Made by a program: the position numbers and the translations under genes. Under the pieces are notes generated by a model that was not told where the DNA came from, did no database searches, and saw nothing but the letters and a program-made list of their open reading frames with translations. Below are positions 16,541-24,827 of a stretch of 43,531 nt of DNA, piece after piece; the stretch's first letter is position 1; the number at the start of each line of letters is the position of its first letter. The stretch is from CAYINJ01 sp964364745 (lineage in GTDB: Bacteria > Patescibacteriota > Patescibacteriia > JACRDY01). The DNA is taken from the NCBI GenBank assembly GCA_964364745.1, contig CAYINJ010000001.1:1-43531 (forward strand), read 5' to 3'.

Positions 16541-17803
16541 TTAGCCGTTTACTTCGGCGGCGATGGCCATCAGTCGGTTGTATTTGGCAAGGCGTTCGCC
16601 GCGGGACAATGATCCGGCTTTGATATATTCGGCGTTGACCGCCACGGCTAGATCGGCGATAAAATCATCGGGAGTTTCCCCGCTGCGATGGGAGACCATC
16701 ACCTGGTAGCCGTGGTGCTGGGCCAAACTAATACAATGCAGCGTTTCAGACAAAGTTCCAATTTGATTGACTTTGATCAAAACAGCGTTGGCCACGCCGC
16801 GAGCAATACCTTGCTCTAAACGGCTGGGATTGGTGACGAACAGATCGTCACCGACTAGCATCAGCTTTTTCTTCAATTGTTTAGTTAACAGCTCCCAGCC
16901 CGCCCAATCATCTTCGGCACAACCGTCTTCAATCGACATTAGGGGGTATTGACTTTGCCATGATTGATAGACGGTCATCAGCGCGGCGGCGGAATACCGA
17001 CCACCATCGATCAGGTACTGTTTAGTTTTTTTATTGTAAAGCTCTGACGCGGCCACATCAATGGCTAACTTAACATTTTTGCCAGGGACATAGCCGGCTT
17101 TGCGGATAGCGGATAACAAGGTGTCAAATACTTGCGTGGTGTGTTCCAGTCGTGGCGCGCGCGGCGCGAAACCGCCTTCATCCCCCACCGCAGTGGCTAA
17201 CCCTTGATCAGCTAAAATCTTTTTGAGGGCATGAAACACTTCCGCGCCACAACGCACTTTCTCCGCGAAACGACGCTGCTGTGGCACAATCATGAATTCT
17301 TGCACCGACAATCCCGAGTCGGCATGGACTCCGCCATTGACGATGTTCATCCCCGGCGTCGGCAAACGATACGGCGCTTTTCGATCCAGCGTCGTCAATG
17401 TTCGTAGGTATCGATAGAGCGGCAATCCTTTGGTTTGTGCCGCCGCTCGAGCGATCGCCAGCGAAACACCCAAAATCGCGTTGGCGCCGAGACGCTGTTT
17501 GTTCGGTGTGCCGTCGAGTTTGATCATCAATAGATCAATGTCCCGCTGCCGATTGGCTTTTTTACCAATCAGTAACGGGGTGATGATCTGCTCAACGTTC
17601 TTGACTGCTTTCAACACTCCTTTGCCGCTGAAACGTTTTTTATCGCCATCGCGAAGTTCCCAGGCCTCGTGGCTGCCGGTTGACGCCCCCGACGGCACGG
17701 CGGCGGTGCCAACCACTCCATTTTTCAATTGCACCGATACTTCAATCGTTGGGTCGCCTCGGGAGTCAAGAATTTCACGGGCGGTAATTTTCTTTATTTT
17801 CAT
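16541..17803 (-). CDS. eno: Enolase
   Basis: Converts 2-phosphoglycerate to phosphoenolpyruvate in the cytosol. The 420-residue protein opens with the MKIKKITAREILDSRGDPT signature. It has the SGAST metal loop, VNGGVHAD, GDEGGFAP (catalytic Glu), SIEDGCAEDDW, the catalytic Lys in LIKVNQIGT and VSHRSGET. The usual C-terminal APSRSER is here GSLSRGER. It lies between the SIMPL gene (10 bases) and gpmI copy 1 (10 bases), so consecutive glycolytic steps are co-transcribed. Confidence 0.98.
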   Translation of the reverse strand: MKIKKITAREILDSRGDPTIEVSVQLKNGVVGTAAVPSGASTGSHEAWELRDGDKKRFSGKGVLKAVKNVEQIITPLLIGKKANRQRDIDLLMIKLDGTPNKQRLGANAILGVSLAIARAAAQTKGLPLYRYLRTLTTLDRKAPYRLPTPGMNIVNGGVHADSGLSVQEFMIVPQQRRFAEKVRCGAEVFHALKKILADQGLATAVGDEGGFAPRAPRLEHTTQVFDTLLSAIRKAGYVPGKNVKLAIDVAASELYNKKTKQYLIDGGRYSAAALMTVYQSWQSQYPLMSIEDGCAEDDWAGWELLTKQLKKKLMLVGDDLFVTNPSRLEQGIARGVANAVLIKVNQIGTLSETLHCISLAQHHGYQVMVSHRSGETPDDFIADLAVAVNAEYIKAGSLSRGERLAKYNRLMAIAAEVNG

Positions 17804-17813
17804 GTGGGGAAGC

Positions 17814-18590
17814 TTAAAGCACTTCGTAGGATAAGCTAACCGTCATTATAATTTCATTGCTGCCAACTTGGATCTCTGGGGTTGGCGCCGTGAGACCGCC
17901 GCCCATCCCGAGGCCGTAATCCATGACGCTTTTGGCCATCATTGGCACAATGCCGCTGGGGTTTTCCCAGTAACCGACGATTTTGCCCAGTTTCATGCCG
18001 GCCGCATCGGCCAAGGTTTCAGCTTTGGTCTTGGCATCAGTAATGGCCGCCAGCCGAGCTTCATCTTTGGACTTTTCAATATCATCAACTGTGAACTGGA
18101 GGCCGCCGATATTGTTGGCACCCAAGTCGCCGGCCCGGGCAAACACTTCGCCGACTTTGTCGAGATTACGGACCTTGACCGTCAAATCCTGTGACACTTG
18201 ATAGCCGCGCAAACTCTGTCGATCGTTGAGCCAGTTATACTGCGGATAGATATTGTACTGACTGGTCTGTAAGTCCTTCTGATCAATCCCCATCTCTTGC
18301 AAGGTGCTAACGATTTTATTCATTTTGGTGGTGTTTTCTTTTTGGGCCTCGGCGACCAATGATTTTTCCGTCATCACGCCGAGCGAGAAGGTGGCCACAT
18401 CAGGCACCACGGTTACTTTGCCGGTCCCTTCGACACTGATCATATCGCGCGTTTCAGGCACGCCAATATAGTTGTAGCTCTTGGTCCAGTTGCGGATGAG
18501 CACCGCGCCGGCGACAATTAAAATCACCAACAAGAGCGCTTTGAGGCCACGTAGCAGCTGACTGTGGGGATGAAAGTGCAGATCAGACAT
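17814..18590 (-). CDS. SIMPL (DUF541) domain membrane-anchored protein
   Basis: A 258-residue protein with one N-terminal transmembrane helix (about residues 15-33) and an extracytoplasmic SIMPL domain. The domain start is seen in ISVEGTGKVTVVPDVATFSLGV, followed by GYQVSQDLTVKVRNLDKVG and the helical SKDEARLAAITDAKTKAETLA, all family hallmarks. Its function is unknown, and it has no evident link to glycolysis despite sitting between the AI-2E transporter gene and eno. Confidence 0.9.
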   Translation of the reverse strand: MSDLHFHPHSQLLRGLKALLLVILIVAGAVLIRNWTKSYNYIGVPETRDMISVEGTGKVTVVPDVATFSLGVMTEKSLVAEAQKENTTKMNKIVSTLQEMGIDQKDLQTSQYNIYPQYNWLNDRQSLRGYQVSQDLTVKVRNLDKVGEVFARAGDLGANNIGGLQFTVDDIEKSKDEARLAAITDAKTKAETLADAAGMKLGKIVGYWENPSGIVPMMAKSVMDYGLGMGGGLTAPTPEIQVGSNEIIMTVSLSYEVL

Positions 18591-18631
18591 ATGTCATACA
18601 TTAAAATAATTAATGATCAAAAGATAATTAC

Positions 18632-19675
18632 CTAGCGTTCCAAGATGTCGGCATATTCAATTTCATAAATCTGCAGCAAGGTAAAGGCGATGGAAATCAC
18701 GATCGGCCCGATGAAAATCCCCCAAAATCCAAAGGCCAAAATTCCGCCGAAGATGGAAAAGAAGATCAACAGTGGATGGACCTGGGCTTGGCCGCGAATC
18801 AAAAGCGGTCGGAGGATATTATCAATCAAACTGACCACGGTGCCGCCCCAGATCAAGATAAAAATCCCCTGCCAAACCTTGCCGATCACGAGCAGGTAAA
18901 TGCCGGCCGGTAACCAGACAAAGGCCGCGCCGACGTAGGGCAAGAGCGACAGAAAGGCCATGACCACGCCGGCGAGCAATGCCGGGACCCCGACAATCAT
19001 AAAGCCAATCGCTCCGACTACTCCTTGGATGATGGCCGTGACAAAGGTGCTAACCATGGTCGAATAACTGACGTCACGAAACTTCTGGAAAATCTTTTTG
19101 TCGTATTTATTCGGCAGGGGGGTTAAATGCATCACCCGGTCCAGTAGCGACTTGCCATCACGGAACAAGAAGAACATAGTGAAAAACATAATCACCAGCG
19201 AGGTAATGAACTGCCCTGTACCTTTCAAGATGGAAGCGCCACCGGAGACCAAAAAGCCGGAAATGTCGCCGCTCATGGCAATGACGTATTGTCGAAGGTT
19301 GATCACCGATGGATCGACAAAGTTAATTTTTTCAAGCAGTCCGCTGTCAACGACGACGCGCTCGAGCGCTCCGCTATTGATCCAGGCCGTCAGCGCTCCC
19401 AAGCTCTCAATCGACGCCTGCGACAGGTAAAACAAAAACTCGATCACCGGCAAGACAATTACAATCGCGATAATAATAACCATGATCAACGCCGCTAACC
19501 CCGGATGCCCCCCGATTTTTTTTAACGTCCAGATGTAGAGTGGATAAAACACGCTGACCAAAATCGCCGACAGCAACATCACCATCAAGAATGGCTTGAA
19601 AAACAAATAAACCACGTACAAACTCGCTCCCAAGATCGCCAGGAGAAATAGATTGGCAATTGTCTTTTTTTCCAT
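18632..19675 (-). CDS. AI-2E family (YhhT/PerM) transporter
   Basis: A 347-residue membrane protein of the AI-2E transporter family, with about seven helices. The conserved loop-helix region PALLAGVVMAFLSLLPYVGA and the C-terminal block GQAQVHPLLIFFSIFGGILAFG are typical. Despite the family name many members are exporters or antiporters, so the substrate is open. It begins 11 bases after the gap stop and belongs to the gap operon. Confidence 0.93.
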   Translation of the reverse strand: MEKKTIANLFLLAILGASLYVVYLFFKPFLMVMLLSAILVSVFYPLYIWTLKKIGGHPGLAALIMVIIIAIVIVLPVIEFLFYLSQASIESLGALTAWINSGALERVVVDSGLLEKINFVDPSVINLRQYVIAMSGDISGFLVSGGASILKGTGQFITSLVIMFFTMFFLFRDGKSLLDRVMHLTPLPNKYDKKIFQKFRDVSYSTMVSTFVTAIIQGVVGAIGFMIVGVPALLAGVVMAFLSLLPYVGAAFVWLPAGIYLLVIGKVWQGIFILIWGGTVVSLIDNILRPLLIRGQAQVHPLLIFFSIFGGILAFGFWGIFIGPIVISIAFTLLQIYEIEYADILER

Positions 19676-19686
19676 AATTTAATGTC

Positions 19687-20709
19687 TTAGCGATGCGCGG
19701 CGAGCAGCGCCATCTCCACCAGCCGATTACTATATCCCCATTCGTTGTCATACCAGGCCAGCACTTTCACTAAGTTGCCAGCCACCACCCTGGTAAAAGC
19801 CGCGTCCACAATCGCCGAATGCGGATTACCCACAATATCAGACGATACCAGCGGCTCGTCGGAGACCTCGATAATCCCCCGATAGAGCGGCTGCTTCGCG
19901 GCGCGGCGCAAGGCGTTATTGACCTGATCAACTGTGACGTTTTTCTTGAGCAGGCAGGTGATATCGGACAGCGATCCACACGGCACGGGGACCCGAATGG
20001 AAATCCCGGTGAAATAATTAACCAAACTAGGTATCACTTTAGCCGTGGCTTCAGCCGCGCCGGTATGAGTCGGCACGATATTGAGCGCGGCGGCGCGGCC
20101 CTCGCGGAGATCTTTGCGATTTGGCTCATCGACCAGCCCTTGACTGGCGGTATAGGCATGGATCGTTGACATCATGGCTTTCTCGATGCCAAACGCGCGC
20201 TCCAATACTTGCATCACCGGCCCGATCGAGTTGGTGGTACATGAAGCATTCGACATGATCTGGCCGCTACCCCCTTGCGTCGCCGTTAATTCAGTCCCAA
20301 AGACATAAGTGTGTTCAACGTCGTCTTTGCCCGGCGCGGAAATAACTACTTTTTTCGCCCCGGCTTTGAGGTGCAGTCGGGCACCGGCCGCGTCAGTAAA
20401 AAATCCGGTACATTCTAATACCACATCAATCCCCAGTTTTTTCCAGGGTAATTTGTTTGGTTCTTTGACGGCAAAGGCAGCGATCTTTTTCCCACTAACC
20501 GCAATAAATCCTGGTCCGCTGGTAACTTTCTTGTCGTAATATCCATAGACGGAATCGCGCTGGAGCAGATAGGCCAACACCTTCGGTTCAGTCAAATCAT
20601 TAATCGCCACCACTTCAACTTTCTGATTGGTCAGAGCAATTTTGAAGGCCTGGCGGCCAATCCGGCCAAAGCCGTTAATCGCCAGCCGGATTTTTGGTTT
20701 TTGGGCCAT
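19687..20709 (-). CDS. gap: Glyceraldehyde-3-phosphate dehydrogenase (type I)
   Basis: Oxidises glyceraldehyde 3-phosphate to 1,3-bisphosphoglycerate. The 340-residue protein has the Rossmann motif NGFGRIGR at 12-19, Asp38 in AINDLT suggesting NAD preference, the catalytic Cys157 in SNASCTTN, the HAYTASQ His, and the C-terminal NEWGYSNR. It is the first gene of an operon that also holds eno and two gpmI copies; phosphoglycerate kinase is not present in the window. A TATACT -10 lies about 30 bases upstream. Confidence 0.98.
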   Translation of the reverse strand: MAQKPKIRLAINGFGRIGRQAFKIALTNQKVEVVAINDLTEPKVLAYLLQRDSVYGYYDKKVTSGPGFIAVSGKKIAAFAVKEPNKLPWKKLGIDVVLECTGFFTDAAGARLHLKAGAKKVVISAPGKDDVEHTYVFGTELTATQGGSGQIMSNASCTTNSIGPVMQVLERAFGIEKAMMSTIHAYTASQGLVDEPNRKDLREGRAAALNIVPTHTGAAEATAKVIPSLVNYFTGISIRVPVPCGSLSDITCLLKKNVTVDQVNNALRRAAKQPLYRGIIEVSDEPLVSSDIVGNPHSAIVDAAFTRVVAGNLVKVLAWYDNEWGYSNRLVEMALLAAHR

Positions 20710-20739
20710 AGGAAAATGTTATGCCACTAAGCACTTCCC

Positions 20740-20748
20740 AGTATAGCA
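20740..20748 (-). promoter_or_regulatory. Extended -10 promoter of the gap operon
   Basis: On the minus strand TGCTATACT (20748-20740) gives a leader of about 24 bases. There is no clear -35. It lies within 20 bases of the plus-strand promoter at 20760, so the two divergent promoters nearly overlap. Confidence 0.6.
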
Positions 20749-20759
20749 TATTTGTTAAC

Positions 20760-20788
20760 TTGACAAAAAGATGCCGATGGTCTATTCT
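20760..20788 (+). promoter_or_regulatory. Consensus promoter of the orphan plus-strand gene
   Basis: TTGACA (20760-20765), 17-base spacer, TATTCT (20783-20788). Confidence 0.8.
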
Positions 20789-20825
20789 TCGAAATTGTTC
20801 ACCCACTACAACGATGGAGGTTCCC

Positions 20826-21227
20826 GTGGGCCGAGTGATTCGGATTGATCGAGCGACCAGGCCGTCCGGTAAACGAACATTCCTCTTTCATGGACTGCCG
20901 GGCATCAACGGCTACGCCACTCTCCGAGTGACGCCGGCGGCCGTGGTCGAACTGCCCACCAGCACGATCCCGACGGCGAGCGGCCGTTTGCGGATCCCCA
21001 GGCGGGTCGAACGCCTCTGCGGCGGCTCCTGGGATCATTACCCGTCAGTGATCCACGTCGGCCAAGGACCGGACACGCCTTTCACGGCCGCGTTCGTGGT
21101 CAAAGATGACGGGACCTTGGCTCAAATCTGTTCACAAGTGGGGGCGCCGGACATGACACTTTTCGCCGCGGCCGAAGCCGCCGGGGTCAAGACCGCCACG
21201 GTCTATCCCGACGCCGTCAGCTGCTAG
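20826..21227 (+). CDS. Hypothetical protein, SD-led, 133 residues
   Basis: Not recognised. A GTG start at 20826 is preferred because GGAGG lies 5 bases upstream; an in-frame ATG at 20814 would overlap that SD and give 137 residues. The product is soluble, rich in Arg, Thr, Pro and Val, with no membrane segment or signal peptide. Segments include RTFLFHGLPGINGYATLRV and SVIHVGQGPDTPFTAAFVV, which look like a beta-rich fold, and it ends in a single Cys. It stands alone between its own consensus promoter and a strong terminator. The strong SD sets it apart from the core genes. Confidence 0.65.
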   Translation: MGRVIRIDRATRPSGKRTFLFHGLPGINGYATLRVTPAAVVELPTSTIPTASGRLRIPRRVERLCGGSWDHYPSVIHVGQGPDTPFTAAFVVKDDGTLAQICSQVGAPDMTLFAAAEAAGVKTATVYPDAVSC

Positions 21228-21243
21228 CCGACCCACGACACAA

Positions 21244-21272
21244 AATCGCCCCGCTTAGCGGGGCGATTATCT
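21244..21272. terminator. Bidirectional terminator between the orphan gene and tsf
   Basis: AATCGCCCCGC (21244-21254) and GCGGGGCGATT (21258-21268) form a perfect 11-bp stem with a 3-base loop. It serves the plus-strand gene ending at 21227 and tsf ending at 21291. Confidence 0.9.
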
Positions 21273-21290
21273 ATAATTTTTCAATCAAAT

Positions 21291-22064
21291 TTAAATCTGA
21301 TACCGGGCAAATTTTTCTACTTTAACATCCCCCAAGAGTTGCTCGATCGTCTGGCTGTCATCTTTGACAAACGGCTGCTTCACGAGGCAGACCTCGGCGT
21401 AAAACTTATTCAGTTTGCCATCGATAATCTTGACCAACACTTCGGCCGGCTTGTTTTCCCCCGCCATTTGTTCGGCGTAAATCTCTCGTTCTTTAGCAAC
21501 GACCTCGGCTGGCACATCGGCGCCGGCGAGATATTGTGGCGCGCTGGCCGCCACGTGCATGGCTAGATCAGCGGCGAGGTCAGCCGAGCCGCCGCTTAAA
21601 GCCACCACGGCGGCAATTTTCTGGTTGGAGTGAAGATAACTGCCGACATTGGCGCCAGTCACATAATCGGCGCAGGCCAATTTCATGTTTTCACCGATCT
21701 TGACCATTAGTTCACCGGTAATTTTTTGATTGGCCACCGGGCTAAACGCTGCCACATCACCGCTGGCCAGCAATTGATCGCTTAGGGTTTGGGCCGCGAC
21801 TACAAAATCCGCGTTCCGAGCGACGAAATCGGTCTCACAAGCCAGTCCAACCACCGCCACAGCCGCCGCGTTCTTGGCGACAGCAATCACGCCTTCGGCC
21901 GTGCTACGCTCGGCTTTCTTGCCGGCTTTTTCTAGGCCCTGTTTACGCAGCTGATCAATCGCGGCGGTCATGTCGCCATTAGTGGCGGCTAGGGCTTTTT
22001 GACAATCAACCATCCCAGCGCCGGTGCGCTCGCGGAGTTGTTTGATAGTTTCTAGAGTACTCAT
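21291..22064 (-). CDS. tsf: Translation elongation factor Ts
   Basis: Guanine-nucleotide exchange factor for EF-Tu. The 257 residues begin with the UBA-like N-domain (IKQLRERTGAGMVDCQKAL) and contain the signature ETDFVARN near residue 80 and MHVAASAPQYL, consistent with a full-length EF-Ts. It lies 36 bases after rpsB, the standard rpsB-tsf pair. No SD is seen. Confidence 0.98.
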   Translation of the reverse strand: MSTLETIKQLRERTGAGMVDCQKALAATNGDMTAAIDQLRKQGLEKAGKKAERSTAEGVIAVAKNAAAVAVVGLACETDFVARNADFVVAAQTLSDQLLASGDVAAFSPVANQKITGELMVKIGENMKLACADYVTGANVGSYLHSNQKIAAVVALSGGSADLAADLAMHVAASAPQYLAGADVPAEVVAKEREIYAEQMAGENKPAEVLVKIIDGKLNKFYAEVCLVKQPFVKDDSQTIEQLLGDVKVEKFARYQI

Positions 22065-22100
22065 AAGAATATTTTATTTTTCATCTGGTCAACCCTGACT

Positions 22101-22862
22101 TTACGCGGCCGGCGCTTCTGACGTGGCTGGTGCTGGACGCGGAGCGGCAAACTCGCCTTGTTTCTGTCGCGCGACTTCGGCTTCGGCTTGACCAGCTTTA
22201 ACCGCTGACGCAATCCAAGCGGTGATCAACTCGATACTCTTGGCCGCGTCATCGTTGGCCGGGATGATGTATTGAACGCCAGTTGGGTTGACGTTGGTGT
22301 CGCACATGGCGACAATCGGCAGACCCTTCTTCTTGGCTTCAGTCAAAGCGGTTTTTTCCCGCTTGAGATCGACGATGAAGACAACGTCGGGAATTTTCTT
22401 CAATTCCGCGATCCCGCCAATTCGCACTTTCAGCTTATCCGCTTCTTCTTGGAACTCTAACTGTTCGCGCTTGGTGTAAGCGCGCAAACCGCCGGTCTCG
22501 AGTTTGCCAGTCAGGTCTTTGTACTTTTTGATCAATTTCAAGATCACCGGAAAGTTGGTCAGCGTGCCACCCAGCCAGCGATGAGCGATATGGGGCATGC
22601 CGCAATCAGTCGCGGCGGCGACCACATATCCCTTGGCTTGGGCCTTGGTGCCGACAAACAAAACCACACCGCCCTTGGCGACGATGCGTTGGATGAACTC
22701 TCCGGCCGTTTCCAGCGCGACTTGGGTCTTCTCCAAATCAATCACGTGGATGCCGTTACGTTCAGCAAAAATATATGGGGCCATTTTCGGGTGCCACTTG
22801 CCCGTCTGGTGACCGAAGTGAACTCCGGCCTTCAGCAACTCCAATAATGATGGAGGGTTCAT
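22101..22862 (-). CDS. rpsB: 30S ribosomal protein S2
   Basis: Component of the 30S body. The 253 residues include LLKAGVHFGHQTGKWHPKM at the N-terminus, RNGIHVIDLEKT and the downstream HRWLGGTLTNF, all S2 signatures. The C-terminal 30 residues are an Ala/Pro/Glu-rich tail. Unlike most core genes in the window it has a fair SD, AAGGA 6 bases before the ATG. A roughly 110-base structured leader precedes it. Confidence 0.98.
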   Translation of the reverse strand: MNPPSLLELLKAGVHFGHQTGKWHPKMAPYIFAERNGIHVIDLEKTQVALETAGEFIQRIVAKGGVVLFVGTKAQAKGYVVAAATDCGMPHIAHRWLGGTLTNFPVILKLIKKYKDLTGKLETGGLRAYTKREQLEFQEEADKLKVRIGGIAELKKIPDVVFIVDLKREKTALTEAKKKGLPIVAMCDTNVNPTGVQYIIPANDDAAKSIELITAWIASAVKAGQAEAEVARQKQGEFAAPRPAPATSEAPAA

Positions 22863-22945
22863 AAGTGTTCCTTTATTAGACCGCGCTCTCCGTGCCCCGC
22901 GAGTGGCAGGGAAGGAATAAAAGTGGGGAGCTGCGAGATGGGACT

Positions 22946-22973
22946 AAAACCGCCTTGGTTGGCACCAAGACGG
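22946..22973 (-). promoter_or_regulatory. Hairpin with T-tract at the 5' end of the rpsB mRNA (attenuator or S2 leader)
   Basis: On the minus strand CCGTCTTGGT pairs with ACCAAGGCGG (one G-T) around a 4-base loop and is followed by TTTT. It begins at about +1 and looks like a terminator placed inside the leader, so attenuation or S2-dependent control is plausible. Confidence 0.5.
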
Positions 22974-22977
22974 CCGT

Positions 22978-23006
22978 AGTGTAACAGAAAAATTTCAGCT
23001 TGGCAA
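22978..23006 (-). promoter_or_regulatory. Promoter of rpsB-tsf
   Basis: TTGCCA (23006-23001), 17-base spacer, TACACT (22983-22978) with an extended TG, on the minus strand. Confidence 0.7.
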
Positions 23007-23024
23007 GAGGCCTGGAGGTGGTCA

Positions 23025-24004
23025 CTACTGGGCCAATGGTCTGGTTAATTGCAACGAGGCCAATATCTGATCATAGAGTGCCTGTTGAGATGAACTAATC
23101 CCCTGCTCACTAGTGACGGCTGCACTGAAGTAAAGATCACCCAGCTTGATCCGCGCCGGAAATCCAGTTTCGTCATCAGCAATGTTTTGAGCGTAGATAA
23201 TGGTTTTAACCGCACCACGATCACCGAAGAGCGTTTTTTCCGTTATGGTTCGATTACCGAACGGCAACTGGATACCGACTTTTGCCAATTCCAAATACCC
23301 CAAACCGGCTATTACCCAGGTGGTGGCGGTAGCATCATTCGTCTGGCGATAACAGACCGCGAGCGTTTCTCGATCCATCCTACTAGAAAATTCCGCACAC
23401 CGACTATTTTTTCCACTAATTGCCTTATCGGCCGTTGTGACCAGTTCGTTCACCGTCAAGTTGTCGGGATAACGAATCGTAAATGCAACCGGCGCATCAG
23501 CCGTGCCGGGCGTATACGTCTGCCACCCGTCATAGTTCATCGCCCCGGCTTGGTTCGCGAGTTTATCCTCCGCCGCCAGTTTGGCGGCTTGGAGTTTGGT
23601 CAGGGTAAGGTTTTGATCCTGTAATTGATTCATCAGCGTGGTTTTTTGCTGATCGACACTGGTCAACTGCTGTTGCAGCGCGGTCCGGGTCTGACTGACC
23701 TGCCAAGAAAAAAAGAAGTACGCGCCCGTGCCCACCAAGATCGCCACGACCACGACAATCAACAAATCAAACAACCCTAGATGGTGTTTGGCGTGCGGCA
23801 GCGGCGGNNNNNNNNNNNNNNNNNNNNNNNNNNNNNNNNNNNNNNNNNNNNNNNNNNNNNNNNNNNNNNNNNNNNNNNNNNNNNNNNNNNNNNNNNNNNN
23901 NNNNNNNGCGGCAGCGGCGGCTCGGGCCGGCGCGGCGCTAGGGGTGGCAGCGACGGTGGAGTGCCGGGATTTGGCATCGGACCAATCGGGACGATATCTT
24001 CCAT
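23025..24004 (-). CDS. Single-pass membrane protein with Pro-rich N-terminus and coiled coil, split by an assembly gap
   Basis: Not a named family. The N-terminal piece starts at ATG 24004 (MEDIVPIGPMPNPG) and is Pro-rich. The C-terminal piece, in a different nominal frame across the 100-N run, has a membrane helix (LLIVVVVAILVGTGAYFFF), a Gln/Leu-rich coiled coil of about 45 residues, and an extracytoplasmic domain of about 170 residues with two cysteines. Merging the 13 bases duplicated at both gap edges puts the pieces in one frame, giving 288 residues with the seam reading PRRPEPPLPHAKHH. A TTG start at 24008 gives an implausible N-terminus and is rejected. A -10 box (TATACT, 24038-24033) lies upstream. 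Confidence 0.8.
23808..23907. other. Run of 100 N (assembly gap, probably false)
   Basis: The left edge ends with, and the right edge begins with, the same 13 bases, GCGGCAGCGGCGG. This is consistent with two contigs that overlap but were joined with a default gap. Confidence 0.9.
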
Positions 24005-24032
24005 ACAAAAAAGTTAAGAGTAACTTGATAGT

Positions 24033-24038
24033 AGTATA
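24033..24038 (-). promoter_or_regulatory. -10 box of the membrane-protein gene
   Basis: TATACT on the minus strand, about 28 bases before ATG 24004; the -35 is weak. Confidence 0.45.
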
Positions 24039-24067
24039 TCACAAATTAACTCCAGCCGTAAAAAGTG

Positions 24068-24094
24068 AAAACCCCCGGTCGGTGGACCGGAGGG
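24068..24094 (-). terminator. Terminator after the 24120-24623 gene
   Basis: On the minus strand CCGGTC pairs with GACCGG with further C/G pairing beyond a bulge, then TTTT. Confidence 0.7.
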
Positions 24095-24119
24095 TTCGGA
24101 GTGGCTGGGGCGGTTGGCG

Positions 24120-24623
24120 TCAGTCATCGGTGACGACACCATAATTGATGTACACCTCCATCTGCATGGCAAGCATCCGCAGCTCGCCGATGAGCTCGGC
24201 GTCAGTCAGCTGGGTCTCTTGGACACCTCGTTCCAAATGAAGTTCTTGGAAGATGGCGTCCGCCACGGTGATTATCCGGAGGCGTTCCCGGCCCAGGGTC
24301 GAGAATGGCCGACAGTCATTGAACTGTCGCTGCACCACGGCCGATAACGGCTGCCGGATCTGCTCGAACCGGGGCATGGTCGTCAGCCCCAACTTGGCTT
24401 CAAAACCAGCCACCACCGCCGGTTCGATGCGCTGGGCGGCCTCACATGACCGGGCCAAGAGGACCGCCCCATGAAAGACCGCAAAGCGGTCTTCTTGATA
24501 GGACTTCTTGGGGCGATCCCCTCGGTCAATGCCCCAACGATTAAGAACTGCCAGGCCTCCTTTGGTTTCGAACGTTAGTCGAGCAACACCCACTTGTCGA
24601 CAGCACTCGGCAACCACGCACAC
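24120..24623 (-). CDS. Hypothetical protein, 167 residues, GTG start
   Basis: Not recognised. The GTG at 24623 follows a G-rich SD-like AGGGGG. The product is soluble, mostly helical by composition, with Cys at 2, 7 and 8 and another near 59. The C-terminal half (LRIITVADAIFQELHLERGV and ELIGELRMLAMQMEV) looks amphipathic. There is no membrane segment. It has its own good promoter (24695-24723) and a terminator. Like the gene at 20826 it is a stand-alone unit between core genes, which hints at acquisition. Confidence 0.55.
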   Translation of the reverse strand: MCVVAECCRQVGVARLTFETKGGLAVLNRWGIDRGDRPKKSYQEDRFAVFHGAVLLARSCEAAQRIEPAVVAGFEAKLGLTTMPRFEQIRQPLSAVVQRQFNDCRPFSTLGRERLRIITVADAIFQELHLERGVQETQLTDAELIGELRMLAMQMEVYINYGVVTDD

Positions 24624-24667
24624 CAGTAACCCCCTTTTTGGTCTGATCTAAATTAAAGAGCGACCGT

Positions 24668-24691
24668 TGTGTCCCTGCATGACACACAATT
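24668..24691 (-). promoter_or_regulatory. Inverted repeat just downstream of the 24623 promoter
   Basis: TTGTGTC and GACACAA-like arms (with one extra base pair of TG/AC) flank about 8 bases just past the -10, at the expected transcription start. It is a possible operator or 5' hairpin. Confidence 0.3.
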
Positions 24692-24694
24692 TAT

Positions 24695-24723
24695 AACATA
24701 AGCTATTTTTTCATTGCCGTCAA
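24695..24723 (-). promoter_or_regulatory. Promoter of the 24120-24623 gene
   Basis: TTGACG (24723-24718), 17-base spacer, TATGTT (24700-24695) on the minus strand. Confidence 0.65.
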
Positions 24724-24766
24724 CTAGGGTTTGCTCATCCCGGTTGATTTCTCTAAGATCATATCC

Positions 24767-24802
24767 AAAACACCACCCCCCGGTTCCCCGGCTGGTGTGG
24801 TG
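24767..24802 (-). terminator. Terminator after the heptad-repeat gene
   Basis: On the minus strand CACCAC (24802-24797) pairs with GTGGTG (24776-24771), with an inner CCGG stem, followed by TTTT. Confidence 0.65.
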
Positions 24803-24827
24803 AAACAATCAACTGTTAGTTTAGGCC

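Noticed and set aside
23187..23624. 145-codon plus-strand frame opposite the membrane-protein gene
   Set aside because: It is antisense to a gene with clear helix and coiled-coil features, has no start signals, and reads as shadow sequence.
24002..24008. TTG start at 24008 giving the N-terminus MYGRYRPDW for the gapped gene
   Set aside because: That frame only matches the downstream part because of the arbitrary 100-N length; ATG 24004 gives a Pro-rich N-terminus that joins in frame when the 13-base overlap is collapsed.
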